This document shows, piece by piece, positions 34,913 to 43,270 of a stretch of DNA of 64,000 nt; positions within the stretch are counted from its first letter, which is position 1; every line of letters starts with the position of its first letter. The notes beneath the pieces were generated by a model. It was not told the DNA's origin. It saw only the letters and a list, made by a program, of their open reading frames with translations, and searched no databases. The DNA comes from Mojavia pulchra JT2-VF2 (GTDB taxonomy: Bacteria > Cyanobacteriota > Cyanobacteriia > Cyanobacteriales > Nostocaceae): the NCBI GenBank assembly GCA_019359325.1, contig JAHHHN010000031.1, forward strand, positions 1 to 64,000, written 5' to 3'. The translations under genes were made by a program, and so were the position numbers.

Positions 34913-35782
34913 TTAATTCTCTGTTTCTAGCATTTGCTTTGCTGCCAAAAGCTGCTGCCTATGTTCTTCACTGACGGTAGGATATTTTAGATTGAGTTCT
35001 TGTAATTTTGTACAGATAATATCTGCAACTGCAAGGCGCGTAAACCATTTGCGATCGGCAGGAATTATGTACCAAGGTGCCCATTCAGTACTAGTATTAC
35101 TAAAAACATCTTCGTAAGCATTCATATAATCATCCCAAAAAGCTCGTTCACGGGCATCATTGGCAGAAAATTTCCAATTTTTTTCTGGTGTTTCAATTCG
35201 CGCTAAAAAGCGCTTTTTTTGTTCGGATTTGGAAACATTGAGAAAAAATTTGAGAATGACTACACCATTATTTACCAAATACTTTTCAAAATTGTTGATT
35301 TCTTCAAAACGTTGCTGCCATATTTGGTTACCCTCCGGTAAATGGGGAAGTTGCTGCTTTTTGAGAATTCCCGGATGGACACGAACCACTAATACTTCTT
35401 CATAATATGAGCGGTTGAATATGCCAATGCGGCCGCGTTCTGGCAAAGCTTTTGCTGAACGCCACAGGTAGTCATGATCTAATTCTTCTGCACTTGGGGC
35501 TTTGAAACTGAATACCTGACAACCTTGGGGATTAACACCAGACATTACGTGTTTAATTGTGCTATCTTTGCCAGCAGCATCCATTGCCTGAAAGATAATT
35601 AGCAATGCATAAGTATTTTGGGCATAAAGAATATCTTGATAATGTACTAGTCTTTGAATATCTGCTTGTAATTTTCCTTCAGCATCAGTTTTTTGTTGGT
35701 AAATACCCTTATAAGCTGGGTCGTATTGCTTGGCTAAAGAAATCTTTGACCCAGGTTTAACAATAAAAGCGTCATGATTCAT
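34913..35782 (-). CDS. Polyphosphate kinase 2 family protein
   Basis: PPK2 enzymes transfer phosphate between polyphosphate and nucleotides. The single-domain 289-residue protein has Walker A as AMDAAGKDST (66-75), the lid region with Arg residues after it, and Walker B as IGIFNRSYYEEVLVVRVHP. The motif KFFLNVSKSEQKKRF is also typical. The length and single domain fit class I or III PPK2, which phosphorylate ADP or AMP; which nucleotide is used cannot be told by eye. The enzyme would link phosphate stores to nucleotide pools in the cytoplasm. It is transcribed alone. Confidence 0.92.
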   Translation of the reverse strand: MNHDAFIVKPGSKISLAKQYDPAYKGIYQQKTDAEGKLQADIQRLVHYQDILYAQNTYALLIIFQAMDAAGKDSTIKHVMSGVNPQGCQVFSFKAPSAEELDHDYLWRSAKALPERGRIGIFNRSYYEEVLVVRVHPGILKKQQLPHLPEGNQIWQQRFEEINNFEKYLVNNGVVILKFFLNVSKSEQKKRFLARIETPEKNWKFSANDARERAFWDDYMNAYEDVFSNTSTEWAPWYIIPADRKWFTRLAVADIICTKLQELNLKYPTVSEEHRQQLLAAKQMLETEN

Positions 35783-35925
35783 ATAAAATTTCTCCCTGTG
35801 GTATTTATATCTAGCCAGCTTTTACACAACAAAGTATTAAAGTTAGCAAATTGACTTTGGTTTTAAATATCAGATGTTGCGATCGCATGATTGCGCTACG
35901 CTTCCTTGCGATCGCTCATCAAGAT

Positions 35926-36414
35926 TTAACGTTTTCGTAGTTTTCGCGGCTTACGGATCGGACGCATTGCTTCTCGACCCAAAATAAACATCCCCGCTAC
36001 ACCCAAGCAGACACACCAAATATATTGATACCAATATTGCCGAATCTGTTCAACTGTCTTAAGTTCTAGTTGTAACGTGTTCAAGTAAAGCAACAACACA
36101 AGTATCATTAGCGCGCCAAAACCAACAAAACTTAAACCAACAAAAATCCTTGCAGGACGTAGTTCAAAGTCGCTAATTTCTTCCAAGTTAATTTCTGCTA
36201 GTATCTTTAAGGATTCCTCTGCTACAGATGAGGTTGTTTGTAATCTGTTACTTAGCTTAGGCGGTAAAATTGGCACTAGTGTTGCAACTGTGGGACGGCG
36301 TAGCAAAGCCTCAGTATCTCGCAGTAATTGCAGCGGTCTACGAGCAGTAGCAGGCTCTTGCAATTCTATATTGTCTGTAGCAGTTGTGGCGGTAGCTTTG
36401 CCTTCAAAATCCAT
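35926..36414 (-). CDS. Hypothetical protein with two membrane segments
   Basis: About 162 residues, not recognised. The first 95 residues are hydrophilic and Thr/Ala/Leu-rich, with EESLKILAEINLEEISDFELRP before the membrane part. Two membrane segments follow (about 92-113 and 128-148), with a short loop between them. The C-terminus is very basic (RPIRKPRKLRKR), which should stay in the cytoplasm. The ATG at 36412-36414 is preferred over a TTG three codons earlier because GAGG lies 10 bases upstream. It follows the mechanosensitive channel gene on the same strand, 238 bases downstream of its end, across a low-complexity tract. Confidence 0.65.
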   Translation of the reverse strand: MDFEGKATATTATDNIELQEPATARRPLQLLRDTEALLRRPTVATLVPILPPKLSNRLQTTSSVAEESLKILAEINLEEISDFELRPARIFVGLSFVGFGALMILVLLLYLNTLQLELKTVEQIRQYWYQYIWCVCLGVAGMFILGREAMRPIRKPRKLRKR

Positions 36415-36539
36415 ACACAGCAAGCCTCAGAATTAACCAGGATGTAAATAGCCTAGCGAATCGGTTAGGGGCTATGCAAATAGCAAGTCCTAATTGTGTA
36501 ACATTTTGACACAGGGAGTAATCAACTGATCGCGGCGTT

Positions 36540-36625
36540 CCTCCCACAGCTTCGGGACAAGGGGACAAGGGGCTGGGCAATTTCTTTAATCCCCAATGCC
36601 CAATGCCCCATGCCCAATGCCTATT
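36540..36625. repeat. Low-complexity GGGACAAGGGG / CCCAATGCCC tract
   Basis: A G-rich run (GGGACAAGGGGACAAGGGG) is followed by CCCCAATGCCCAATGCCCC. It is the same composite tract as at 11395-11548 and again lies between two genes. Confidence 0.75.
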
Positions 36626-36651
36626 TGTATCAATCTTAAAGTGAAACAGTA

Positions 36652-37662
36652 TCAGAACTCAGCACTTTGATTGGCTTTGTGAAAATCTCCTTTGTGATGA
36701 CCATTCTGCATGAGAATTAGCTGCTTAAGCGAGCCACTGATACTGCGAGGTTTGGGGACTTCGCCTTTACCTGCGGGCCAGCCTTCACGCTGACGCGAGC
36801 GATCGCCATCTGTCTCTTCTGTTTGGTCGTGGAATAAGATTTGTCTGGTGGGATAGGGTAAGTCGATGCCGTTTTCGACTAACTTTTTCTTAATTGCAGA
36901 AAGCACCTTGTCCCTTGAGTCTAAAGCATCTGCTCGTCGCGGCGGATTGACCCACCAGCGAACACGGATATTCACAGTGCTTTCATCAAGTTCCATCACC
37001 AGTACGTCGGGAGCCGGGTCTTTTAACACAACATTTACACTGTGTAGAGCTTCCAACATTAGTTGCTTGGCCCGGTCAATATCATCATTGTAGCCAATGC
37101 CAATATCGTATTCTAACCGACGATTATCAAAGGCGGTGTTGACAGTTACCGAATTTGTAAATAGTTCAGAATTGGGAATGACAATGCGACGACCATCGTA
37201 AGTTCTAATACTTGTCGCCCGTGTCTGGATATTTTCTACTGTACCTTCAAAGTCTTTAAAAATAATTTGATCGTCAATTTTGAACGGCTCAGTTAAAAGG
37301 ATTAAAATACCAGCTAAAAAATTTTGAAGGATGTCGCGGAATGCAAAACCAATTGCTACCCCACTGATTCCCAGTAATTGCACCAAATCACCTGCTCGTA
37401 GTGAAGGTATTACAATTGACAGAGAAATAAACAAACCCACTAATACTGTGGCTCCCTGCGCTAATCGTCCTAACACCATGCCCAAATTGCGAGCGTGGCG
37501 ACGATTGCGGGTAAGGCGCTTGACTAGTTGCTTGATTTGCCCACCAACAAAGACAAATACTGCAAAGACAATCAACGCCAGCACTATGTTAGGCAACAGA
37601 ATAATGAAGTCCTGAATCATTTTCTGCACCTTGTCCCAAAGTGCGTTTATCTCTGCGTTCAT
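36652..37662 (-). CDS. Small-conductance mechanosensitive channel (MscS family)
   Basis: MscS channels open on membrane tension and protect the cell from osmotic downshock. The 336-residue protein has three N-terminal membrane segments. The pore-lining third segment has a Gly/Ala pattern (LLGISGVAIGFAFRDILQNFLAGILIL). The beta domain follows with DFEGTVENIQTRATSIRTYDGRRIVIPNSEL, the classic MscS signature. An alpha/beta C-terminal domain comes after that, with YPTRQILFHD. The last 60 residues are a hydrophilic extension (DRSRQREGWPAGKGEVPKP) not needed by the family. The ATG opens the frame at 37660-37662. Confidence 0.93.
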   Translation of the reverse strand: MNAEINALWDKVQKMIQDFIILLPNIVLALIVFAVFVFVGGQIKQLVKRLTRNRRHARNLGMVLGRLAQGATVLVGLFISLSIVIPSLRAGDLVQLLGISGVAIGFAFRDILQNFLAGILILLTEPFKIDDQIIFKDFEGTVENIQTRATSIRTYDGRRIVIPNSELFTNSVTVNTAFDNRRLEYDIGIGYNDDIDRAKQLMLEALHSVNVVLKDPAPDVLVMELDESTVNIRVRWWVNPPRRADALDSRDKVLSAIKKKLVENGIDLPYPTRQILFHDQTEETDGDRSRQREGWPAGKGEVPKPRSISGSLKQLILMQNGHHKGDFHKANQSAEF

Positions 37663-37857
37663 CCAACCTCCTCTTTAACTAATCGTTGTAGATGTTATTA
37701 AAAAATTAGGCGGTTAAATTCCTCCTCAGGGTTGTAAATAGGTGCGTTACAAGACAGATTACTAAGCAATTTAAAAGAATATAAAGGCGATGAGGCGATC
37801 GCTGATGATAAAATGCGATCGCTTCTGGTAATGCTGAGTTTAAATACGGAAATTTCG

Positions 37858-38095
37858 TGTTCCGAACTCGGAGTTTCCTGTTCCAAGCTCGGAGTTTCAT
37901 GTTCCAAGCTCGGAGTTTCGTGTTCCGAACTCGGAGTTTCATGTTCCGAACTCGGAGTTTCATGTTCCAAGCTCAAAGTTTCCTGTTCCGAACTCGGAGT
38001 TTCATGTTCCAAGCTCAAAGTTTCCTGTTCCGAACTCGGAGTTTCCTGTTCCAAACTAGAACATTCTTGTTTTAACCTAGAAGTTTCCTGTTTTA
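37858..38095. repeat. 21-bp tandem repeat, about 11 copies
   Basis: Units begin with TGTTCC at 37858 and every 21 bases after (37879, 37900, 37921 and so on to 38047), then decay (TGTTTTAA at 38068 and 38089). The core is TGTTCCGAACTCGGAGTTTC, with the variants AAGCTC and CTCAAAG. GAACTCGGAGTTTC is itself partly palindromic. Because 21 is a multiple of three, long open frames arise on both strands (repeats of ETPSSEH on the minus strand), but they have no usual start and look repeat-driven. The rest of the 37663-38441 gap holds the elements listed separately. Confidence 0.9.
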
Positions 38096-38126
38096 ATCAA
38101 TAAACTTCTTGCAAAAATTTAAATTA

Positions 38127-38230
38127 ATACCAATTTGGAAAAGAAACGCGACAAATATAGGAAGTAGGGACACAAAAGTTTCTGCCCCTACAAATGATTG
38201 ATGTGTTGTAAAAATTTTTTGAATTGGTAT
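38127..38230. repeat. MITE-like element, copy 1 (104 bp)
   Basis: The ends are perfect inverted repeats: ATACCAATT (38127-38135) and AATTGGTAT (38222-38230). The inside carries a palindrome (GTAGGGACACAAAAG..CTGCCCCTAC) and the segment ATGATTGATGTGTTG. A second copy with the same order of features is at 51142-51240. There is no coding capacity. The shared ends suggest movement by a transposase encoded elsewhere. Confidence 0.8.
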
Positions 38231-38242
38231 AACACTAAAATA

Positions 38243-38340
38243 GATCCCCCAAACCCCCTTAAAAAGGGAGCTTTAGATGTTCCCCCCTTAAAAACGGGGG
38301 TTAGGGGGGATCACAGTTTCAGGCTTCAGTGTGTAAGTCC
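38243..38340. repeat. Inverted-repeat element ending in AGTGTGTAAGTCC
   Basis: GATCCCCCAAACCCCCTT at the left is complementary to GGGGGTTAGGGGGGATC on the right. It is followed by a 34-base segment (38307-38340) that reappears inverted at 39588-39621. The pair of A/T-flanked C and G runs is a known kind of Nostoc intergenic palindrome. Confidence 0.75.
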
Positions 38341-38441
38341 TAAAAAAACCACAGATGTACACAGATATTTATCGGTATGCATCTGTGTTTATCTGTGGTT
38401 CGATATCAAAAACTAATTTCAGTGGATGTAAAAGTTAGATT

Positions 38442-38999
38442 TTAAGAAGCTGCGGACTGCAATTGTTCAAGTCGCGCCAGTACTTCTGTGCTGTGGATGT
38501 TTGGGTTGACTTTGACAAAAGTTTCACGCAGAACGCCTTCTGGATCAATGATAAAACTGTGGCGCATAGATACGTAACCAATCCAAGAACCGTAAGCTTT
38601 ACTCACTGCACCAGTAGTATCAGCCAATAAAGGAAACTTCAGCTTTTCTGAATCACAAAATTCAGCATGGGAATCAACATCATCAGCGCTAACTCCAACA
38701 ATCTGGGTATTTTTTTCCAAATATTTAGGCAAGTCTTGCTGAAAACGACGAGCTTCTATGGTGCAACCAGAGGTGAAGTCTTTAGGATAAAAATAAAGAA
38801 CTACCCACTTACCGCGCAGTTCCGAGAGAGAAATCTTGCCATTGCCTGTGTTGGTTGGCAAAGTAAATTCTGGTGCTGGTTGATTAATTGTAGGAAGTTT
38901 GCCACCAAGAGCATCAGCAGCAGGTGTAAAATTCAGCCAACTGATCACCGCAAAACAGGTAGCAATTAATGTACTCAAAAAAGTGCGACGAGAAATCAT
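38442..38999 (-). CDS. Peroxiredoxin of the BCP/PrxQ type with Tat-like signal
   Basis: Peroxiredoxins reduce hydroperoxides through a reactive Cys. The protein (about 185 residues) starts with ISRRTFLST, a twin-arginine motif before a hydrophobic segment and TPAADALG, so it is probably exported folded to the lumen or periplasm. The peroxidatic Cys79 lies in DFTSGCTIEARRF. The usual second Cys five residues later in PrxQ is Arg here; Cys115 (HAEFCDS) could serve as the resolving residue instead. WVVLYFYPKDF and MRHSFIIDPEG are conserved family segments. The ATG at 38997-38999 is chosen because it places the twin arginine at the very start. Confidence 0.88.
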   Translation of the reverse strand: MISRRTFLSTLIATCFAVISWLNFTPAADALGGKLPTINQPAPEFTLPTNTGNGKISLSELRGKWVVLYFYPKDFTSGCTIEARRFQQDLPKYLEKNTQIVGVSADDVDSHAEFCDSEKLKFPLLADTTGAVSKAYGSWIGYVSMRHSFIIDPEGVLRETFVKVNPNIHSTEVLARLEQLQSAAS

Positions 39000-39056
39000 T
39001 GTGCAGAGTAGAATTATAACTTCACACAAGTTTACAATTCTTCCTTACTACTATTC

Positions 39057-39308
39057 TCATTCTTGATCAGATTCGGGAGCAATAGAAGGAGTATCTGTAC
39101 TTTCGATGTATTGGCTATCTAGAAGAAAGGCTCCTTTGGCAAAGCGAATACCCCAATATCCGCCAGGGCGACGGTCAATTACTATACCTTCTTCTCCCAA
39201 GTGAATTACATCCGGGGGACGTAACATCGGCATGGGATCAGCAGTTTTAACGTAGGGTGGTATCGCTACGACACGTACTTTACTACCAATGGCAAATTCT
39301 TTGGACAT
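39057..39308 (-). CDS. sipA: SipA-type regulator (DUF3148)
   Basis: SipA is a small SH3-like protein that, in Synechococcus, binds and stimulates the sensor kinase NblS, which controls high-light and nutrient-stress genes. The 83-residue protein matches the family: FAIGSKVRVVAIPPYVKTADPMPMLRPP, LGEEGIVIDRRPGGYWGIRF and GAFLLDSQYIE. It has no membrane segment and is cytoplasmic. NblS is not in this window. The gene is 57 bases downstream of the peroxiredoxin start, on the same strand and upstream of it in the transcript direction, so the two may be co-transcribed. Confidence 0.9.
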   Translation of the reverse strand: MSKEFAIGSKVRVVAIPPYVKTADPMPMLRPPDVIHLGEEGIVIDRRPGGYWGIRFAKGAFLLDSQYIESTDTPSIAPESDQE

Positions 39309-39587
39309 TTTAAAACAGCGAGGAGTTTTGAATTAACTCATAACTCAAAACTCCTAACTTTTGCTAGGGGGACTAGCCAATTGTCTCATCTGGTGTGAAG
39401 GATGGTGCTGAGTAAAGAAGTGAAAAAGTTGTCGCGTAGCGCAACGCACCATCCGAGATTTTCGGTGCATTAGGATGTTCCGCCCATAACGCACCCTACC
39501 GAATGAAGACTGCTTTTGCACCCGGTATATCCTCCGCTGGCAAGGGGTTGGAAACTCCGGTTTTGCTCAAAACTCAGCACTTTTATA
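39309..39587. other. Non-coding region upstream of sipA
   Basis: No gene is seen. The stretch contains GCGTAGCGCAACGCACCATCCGAG and GGTGCGTTAT-like fragments (about 39433-39500), typical of Nostoc palindromic intergenic repeats. The sipA promoter should lie in the first 100 bases. Confidence 0.4.
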
Positions 39588-39911
39588 GGACTTACGCACT
39601 GAAGCCTGAAACTCTGATCCCGCCTTCAAAAAGCTACGGTGTACACACAAGTCTTTGAGAGTTGTCCTACAGGCTTTTGATCCCCCCAACCCCCCTTAAA
39701 AAGGGGGGCTAAAATCCCTTAAAGTCCTCCAATTTATCGGAGGATAATGACGGATCTACAATGATTTCGGTTTAGTACACAGATGTGTGTACACCGTAGC
39801 TTCAAAAGGGGGGAATTTCTAAAGCCACGCCACTGAGGGAGTCGGGGAACCCACAAGGGCGCAGGGCTGCCCCTTTTTAAGGGGCTTGGGGGATCTGAGT
39901 GCGTAAGTTCC
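39588..39911. repeat. 324-bp nested inverted-repeat element
   Basis: The outer ends are GGACTTACGCACT (39588-39600) and AGTGCGTAAGTTCC (39898-39911). Inside, a second pair of arms of about 26 bases (39623-39649 and 39784-39809, containing GCTACGGTGTACACACA and its complement) encloses a third, C/G-run palindrome (GATCCCCCCAACCCCCC). The first 34 bases match 38307-38340 in inverse orientation. There is no coding capacity. It looks like one mobile repeat inserted in another. Confidence 0.8.
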
Positions 39912-39928
39912 GTTTTAGCTCAGGACTC

Positions 39929-40450
39929 TTAATTGTTGGCTAGAGCAAACAATGCTTGCACATCAGTTAAGGGTAAATGCCAGAGTAATTCTGGTTGCCA
40001 AGTATCTGGGTCAAAGTGAGAGTGATAACCTCGTTGGTATGCTTGCCACAGTCTGTCCCAACTAAACTGTTGTCGATAATCTTGGTGTTTGTAGATAACT
40101 CGCAACAGTCCTAGCTCTAGCATTAGGTTAGTTAATCGAAACTTAGTTCCTAATACAAATGCTTGTAATTCAGCTTCACCGATGAGGTCTGTACCATAAC
40201 CTGTGAGAACATGAATACCATCGTGGAGTTGCTTGCGACGGATACCTGTGGTGAATGGTTGTAATTTGTTTTCATCAAGCAAGTTTGCCCAAGCTCTACC
40301 AAAAGTTCCTTGAGGAAGCGATCGCAATTTCTCTATATATACAATTTGAGGGACAGCTATTCCCTGTGCTTCAGCGTGGCGATCAACTAAATCTAAAAGT
40401 TGTTGCAGGCGAGGAGTGGGATTTGGGGAAGCATACAGAGGTTGCATCAT
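39929..40450 (-). CDS. Coq4-family protein
   Basis: Coq4 proteins take part in ubiquinone synthesis in eukaryotes and proteobacteria; cyanobacteria use plastoquinone, so the role here is open. The 173-residue protein carries the metal motif HDxxHx11E exactly: His76, Asp77, His80 and Glu92 (KQLHDGIHVLTGYGTDLIGE). The flanking segments GTFGRAWANLL and FWDRLW-like Trp-rich helices fit the family. Two ATG codons start the frame; the first is used. It is minus-strand, next to the nested repeat element, and 39 bases beyond the end of the LTxxQ gene. Confidence 0.85.
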   Translation of the reverse strand: MMQPLYASPNPTPRLQQLLDLVDRHAEAQGIAVPQIVYIEKLRSLPQGTFGRAWANLLDENKLQPFTTGIRRKQLHDGIHVLTGYGTDLIGEAELQAFVLGTKFRLTNLMLELGLLRVIYKHQDYRQQFSWDRLWQAYQRGYHSHFDPDTWQPELLWHLPLTDVQALFALANN

Positions 40451-40488
40451 ACACTGCGATATTAATGCCTAGAATTTAAGCCTAGAAT

Positions 40489-41049
40489 TTAAGATTGTGG
40501 CCCTTGGTTAGAATTACGCTGTTGACGGCGTGAACGTGCATTCTCACGAAGTTCCTGAAGTTTTGTCCGTTGTTCGGGAGTCAGTACTGCTTGAATTCTT
40601 TGTTGCGATGACTCCATAATTTGCTTCATTTGAGCTTTTTGAGCTTCAGTTAAATTCAGCCTCGCAAAACCTCTGTTGGGACGCTCACCTGCTTGTCTAC
40701 CGTTGGGACGCTGGCCTGGCTGTTGTCCTGCTTGACGCTGATCTCTTTGCGCTTGACGTGCTTGGAGTTGTTCTTGTAACTGGTTTTTTTGTTCTTGGGT
40801 TAGAACTGCTTCCATTTGGGTACGGGTTTCACGACGAATTGCTTCTATTTGGCTTTGTTGTGCATCCGTTAGTCCCAGTTGTCTCCATAGCCCTTTCTTG
40901 GGAGCTTTTACATTTGGTGTTTGTGTATTTTGAGCTTGTGCAACTAGTCGGTTTGAAGAAAAGCCTGTTTGCGCTTTTACAGCAAAGGGAGTTGCGCTTA
41001 AAGTTAAGGCGATCGCTCCAGCTACTAGTGAGATTTTTTTGAGGTTCAT
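40489..41049 (-). CDS. Periplasmic LTxxQ-motif protein (Spy/CpxP-like)
   Basis: Spy and CpxP are periplasmic helical chaperones that sense or damp envelope stress. This 186-residue protein has a clear signal peptide (KKISLVAGAIALTLSATPFAVKA, cleavage near 26). Two related helical halves follow, each with an LT(D/E)AQ and an LTxEQ motif (LGLTDAQQSQ, VLTQEQ, LNLTEAQKAQ, VLTPEQ). Between the halves lies a Gln/Arg/Gly-rich linker (about 95-125). It is divergent from a histidine kinase and response regulator pair, with a near-perfect palindrome between them. This arrangement parallels the Cpx logic, although the kinase is of another type. Confidence 0.87.
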   Translation of the reverse strand: MNLKKISLVAGAIALTLSATPFAVKAQTGFSSNRLVAQAQNTQTPNVKAPKKGLWRQLGLTDAQQSQIEAIRRETRTQMEAVLTQEQKNQLQEQLQARQAQRDQRQAGQQPGQRPNGRQAGERPNRGFARLNLTEAQKAQMKQIMESSQQRIQAVLTPEQRTKLQELRENARSRRQQRNSNQGPQS

Positions 41050-41123
41050 GACTTACCTTGGGTGTTGTTTCCTGTTTAACTGTCACCATCATAAGAACTC
41101 ATCTCCAATAACCACATGAGGAG

Positions 41124-41149
41124 AAAGTCATGGGTATATCCATGACTTT
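41124..41149. promoter_or_regulatory. 26-bp palindrome, candidate operator
   Basis: AAAGTCATGG (41124-41133) and CCATGACTTT (41140-41149) are perfect inverted arms around GTATAT; 24 of 26 positions are symmetric. It lies 75 bases before the LTxxQ gene and 157 before the kinase gene. Its size suits a dimeric regulator such as the NarL-type response regulator encoded next door. Confidence 0.6.
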
Positions 41150-41305
41150 AGTCATTATTTACGCATGAGCAATAATACTAAGTATTAAATAGAAATTAAA
41201 CTCAGGTTCTAAAACTGCCGACGAATCAGTTCAGTTTTACATTTATCTTTAAGAACACTACAGCCAGATAACTAGCTACTAGATTTTCATCAACATCTAA
41301 ATTCC

Positions 41306-42514
41306 ATGAAACCCCCAATACAAGTTAACAATCATCCTTTTCGCTTTCTGCTTTATTTAGAATGGATATTATTAGCAATAATCACTTTAACTGCTATAAT
41401 TCCATATCCTTCGCCGCGATTTTCGAGCAAATTTCCAGAACTAGCAACAGCGAGTCTGATTATTTTTGGATTAATGGGTTTGCGATTGCCCACTAGTAAC
41501 CAAATAAATAAGATAATTTATACAGCGTGTGAAATTATCTTAATTTTAATAACTGGTTCTGTTGGTGGAAGGTCTGCTAGAATTTTTCCTTTTATTTATA
41601 TAATATTAGTCACTCGAAGTTGCTTAATTTTTAAATTACCTGGTCGTTTAGCAGTCACATTTATATCATTTATTTTATTTTTATTTACACTACAGGGCAG
41701 GGTAAAAAGCTTTCCAGTACCGCCACAGGTGCAAGAGCGATTTCATTTTTTCACCTTGAGTCTAGCGTTGTTATTTGGTTTAAGCTTAATTTTTGTATTA
41801 TTGCTAATGAATACAGTATTATCTGAACGCCAGAGCCGAGAAGAATTAGCGATCGCTAACGAAAAACTTCGTCAATATGCTTTGCGAATTGAAAATCAAG
41901 CAACCCTAGAAGAACGTAACCGTATTGCTAGAGAAATTCATGATTCCTTGGGTCACTCACTAACTGCTTTAAATCTGCAATTAGAAACTGCTTTAAAACT
42001 TTCCCAATCTAACCCAACTAAAGCACAGAGTTTCTTAGCCAGAGCCAAAGAATTAGGTTCTAAAGCATTGCAAGATGTAAGGCAATCGGTTTCTACCATG
42101 CGTTCTCATCCTTTACAAGAGCAATCTTTAGAACAAGCGATCGCTATATTAGCAGAAGATTTTCAACGCTCAACTGGCATTTTACCAATTTGTAGAATTA
42201 ACCTGGAATATTCTCTACCACTTGAAATTAATACTGCGATCTATCGCATCATCCAAGAATCATTAACAAATATCTCTAAATACGCAGAAGCGTCAGAAGT
42301 TAAAATAGAAATTGATAAAACTCCAAAAAGTTTACGTTTAAATATTAGGGATAATGGTAAAGGCTTCGACTTCAAGCAAAATACTACTGGTTTTGGCTTA
42401 CAAAGTATGCGCGATCGCACTCTAGCACTTGGAGGTATATTTAGTGTTAAAACTAATCCCGGTTCTGGTTGTCAAATTACTGTTGATATTCCCCTAACGA
42501 GGTTGACTAGATGA
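41306..42514 (+). CDS. Membrane histidine kinase of the NarL/DesK type
   Basis: The 402-residue kinase has about six membrane segments in the first 170 residues and no large periplasmic domain, as in DesK-like sensors. The HisKA_3 dimerisation region follows, with the phospho-accepting His212 ([17 protein letters not shown]). The HATPase domain has an N box around [18 protein letters not shown]1 as IRDNGKGFD and G2 as [10 protein letters not shown]. Its stop overlaps the response regulator start (ATGA), so the pair is translationally coupled. The signal is unknown; membrane state is a usual input for this architecture. Confidence 0.92.
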   Translation: MKPPIQVNNHPFRFLLYLEWILLAIITLTAIIPYPSPRFSSKFPELATASLIIFGLMGLRLPTSNQINKIIYTACEIILILITGSVGGRSARIFPFIYIILVTRSCLIFKLPGRLAVTFISFILFLFTLQGRVKSFPVPPQVQERFHFFTLSLALLFGLSLIFVLLLMNTVLSERQSREELAIANEKLRQYALRIENQATLEERNRIAREIHDSLGHSLTALNLQLETALKLSQSNPTKAQSFLARAKELGSKALQDVRQSVSTMRSHPLQEQSLEQAIAILAEDFQRSTGILPICRINLEYSLPLEINTAIYRIIQESLTNISKYAEASEVKIEIDKTPKSLRLNIRDNGKGFDFKQNTTGFGLQSMRDRTLALGGIFSVKTNPGSGCQITVDIPLTRLTR

Positions 42515-43173
42515 TTAAAGTATTGCTAGTAGATGACCAAAGTTTGATTCGTCAAGGATTAAAAGCATTATTAGAACTAGAATCAGATTTAGAAATCGTG
42601 GGAGAAGCAGAAAATGGGGAAGCTGCAATTAATTTAGTTGCTCAATTGCAGCCCCATGTAGTATTAATGGATATTAGAATGCCCATCATGGATGGAGTTG
42701 CTGCTACGCGAGAAATTCTCAGACGTTTTTCTGGAACTAAAGTTTTAGTATTAACAACTTTTGACGATGATGAATATGTCAAAGCAGCATTGCAAAATGG
42801 AGCAATGGGTTATTTACTAAAAGATACACCATCAGAAGAGTTAGCTGTTGCTATTCGTGCTGTTCATAAAGGATATACTCAACTAGGGCCAGGAATAGTT
42901 AAAAAACTCTTGACTCAGTTTGGCAGTGTAGGATCAAATCAGTCGCCACAAATACCCCCTAGTTTAGCTGAACTTACTCCCAGAGAAAAAGAGGTTTTGC
43001 GGTTAATTGCTCAAGGTGCTAGTAATCGAGAAATTGCTCAGAATCTATACATTTCTGAGGGCACAGTTAAGAATCACGTTACAAATATGTTGAATCGCTT
43101 AAATTTGCGCGATCGCACGCAAGCTGCTATCTTTGCTAATACATATTTGTCTTATTTAAATGAGCCTGATTAA
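42511..43173 (+). CDS. NarL/LuxR-type response regulator
   Basis: The 220-residue protein has a receiver domain with the acidic pair Asp8-Asp9 and phosphorylation site Asp54 (VVLMDIRMP). The conserved Thr ([11 protein letters not shown]) and Lys (GYLLKDTP) are also present. The C-terminal LuxR-type helix-turn-helix reads [25 protein letters not shown] and [15 protein letters not shown]. It is the cognate partner of the overlapping kinase gene. It probably binds as a dimer to inverted repeats; the palindrome at 41124-41149 is an obvious candidate target. Confidence 0.94.
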   Translation: MIKVLLVDDQSLIRQGLKALLELESDLEIVGEAENGEAAINLVAQLQPHVVLMDIRMPIMDGVAATREILRRFSGTKVLVLTTFDDDEYVKAALQNGAMGYLLKDTPSEELAVAIRAVHKGYTQLGPGIVKKLLTQFGSVGSNQSPQIPPSLAELTPREKEVLRLIAQGASNREIAQNLYISEGTVKNHVTNMLNRLNLRDRTQAAIFANTYLSYLNEPD

Positions 43174-43238
43174 AATATATAAATATTAAATGCCAAATAA
43201 ATGCCAAATTTTGGAACCCGCTCATGAAGGAATTATTA

Positions 43239-43260
43239 CCTTCTGCCCTCTGCCTTCTGC
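43239..43260. repeat. STRR heptamer run
   Basis: CTTCTGC, CCTCTGC and CTTCTGC follow each other in tandem between two convergent genes. This is the short tandem repeat type typical of heterocystous cyanobacteria. Confidence 0.65.
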
Positions 43261-43270
43261 ATCCTACTTA

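Noticed and set aside
37698-38054. Open frame on the minus strand with ETPSSEH-type heptapeptide repeats
   Set aside because: It follows from the 21-bp array having a period divisible by three. It begins at a TTG without ribosome site, and the opposite strand is equally open.
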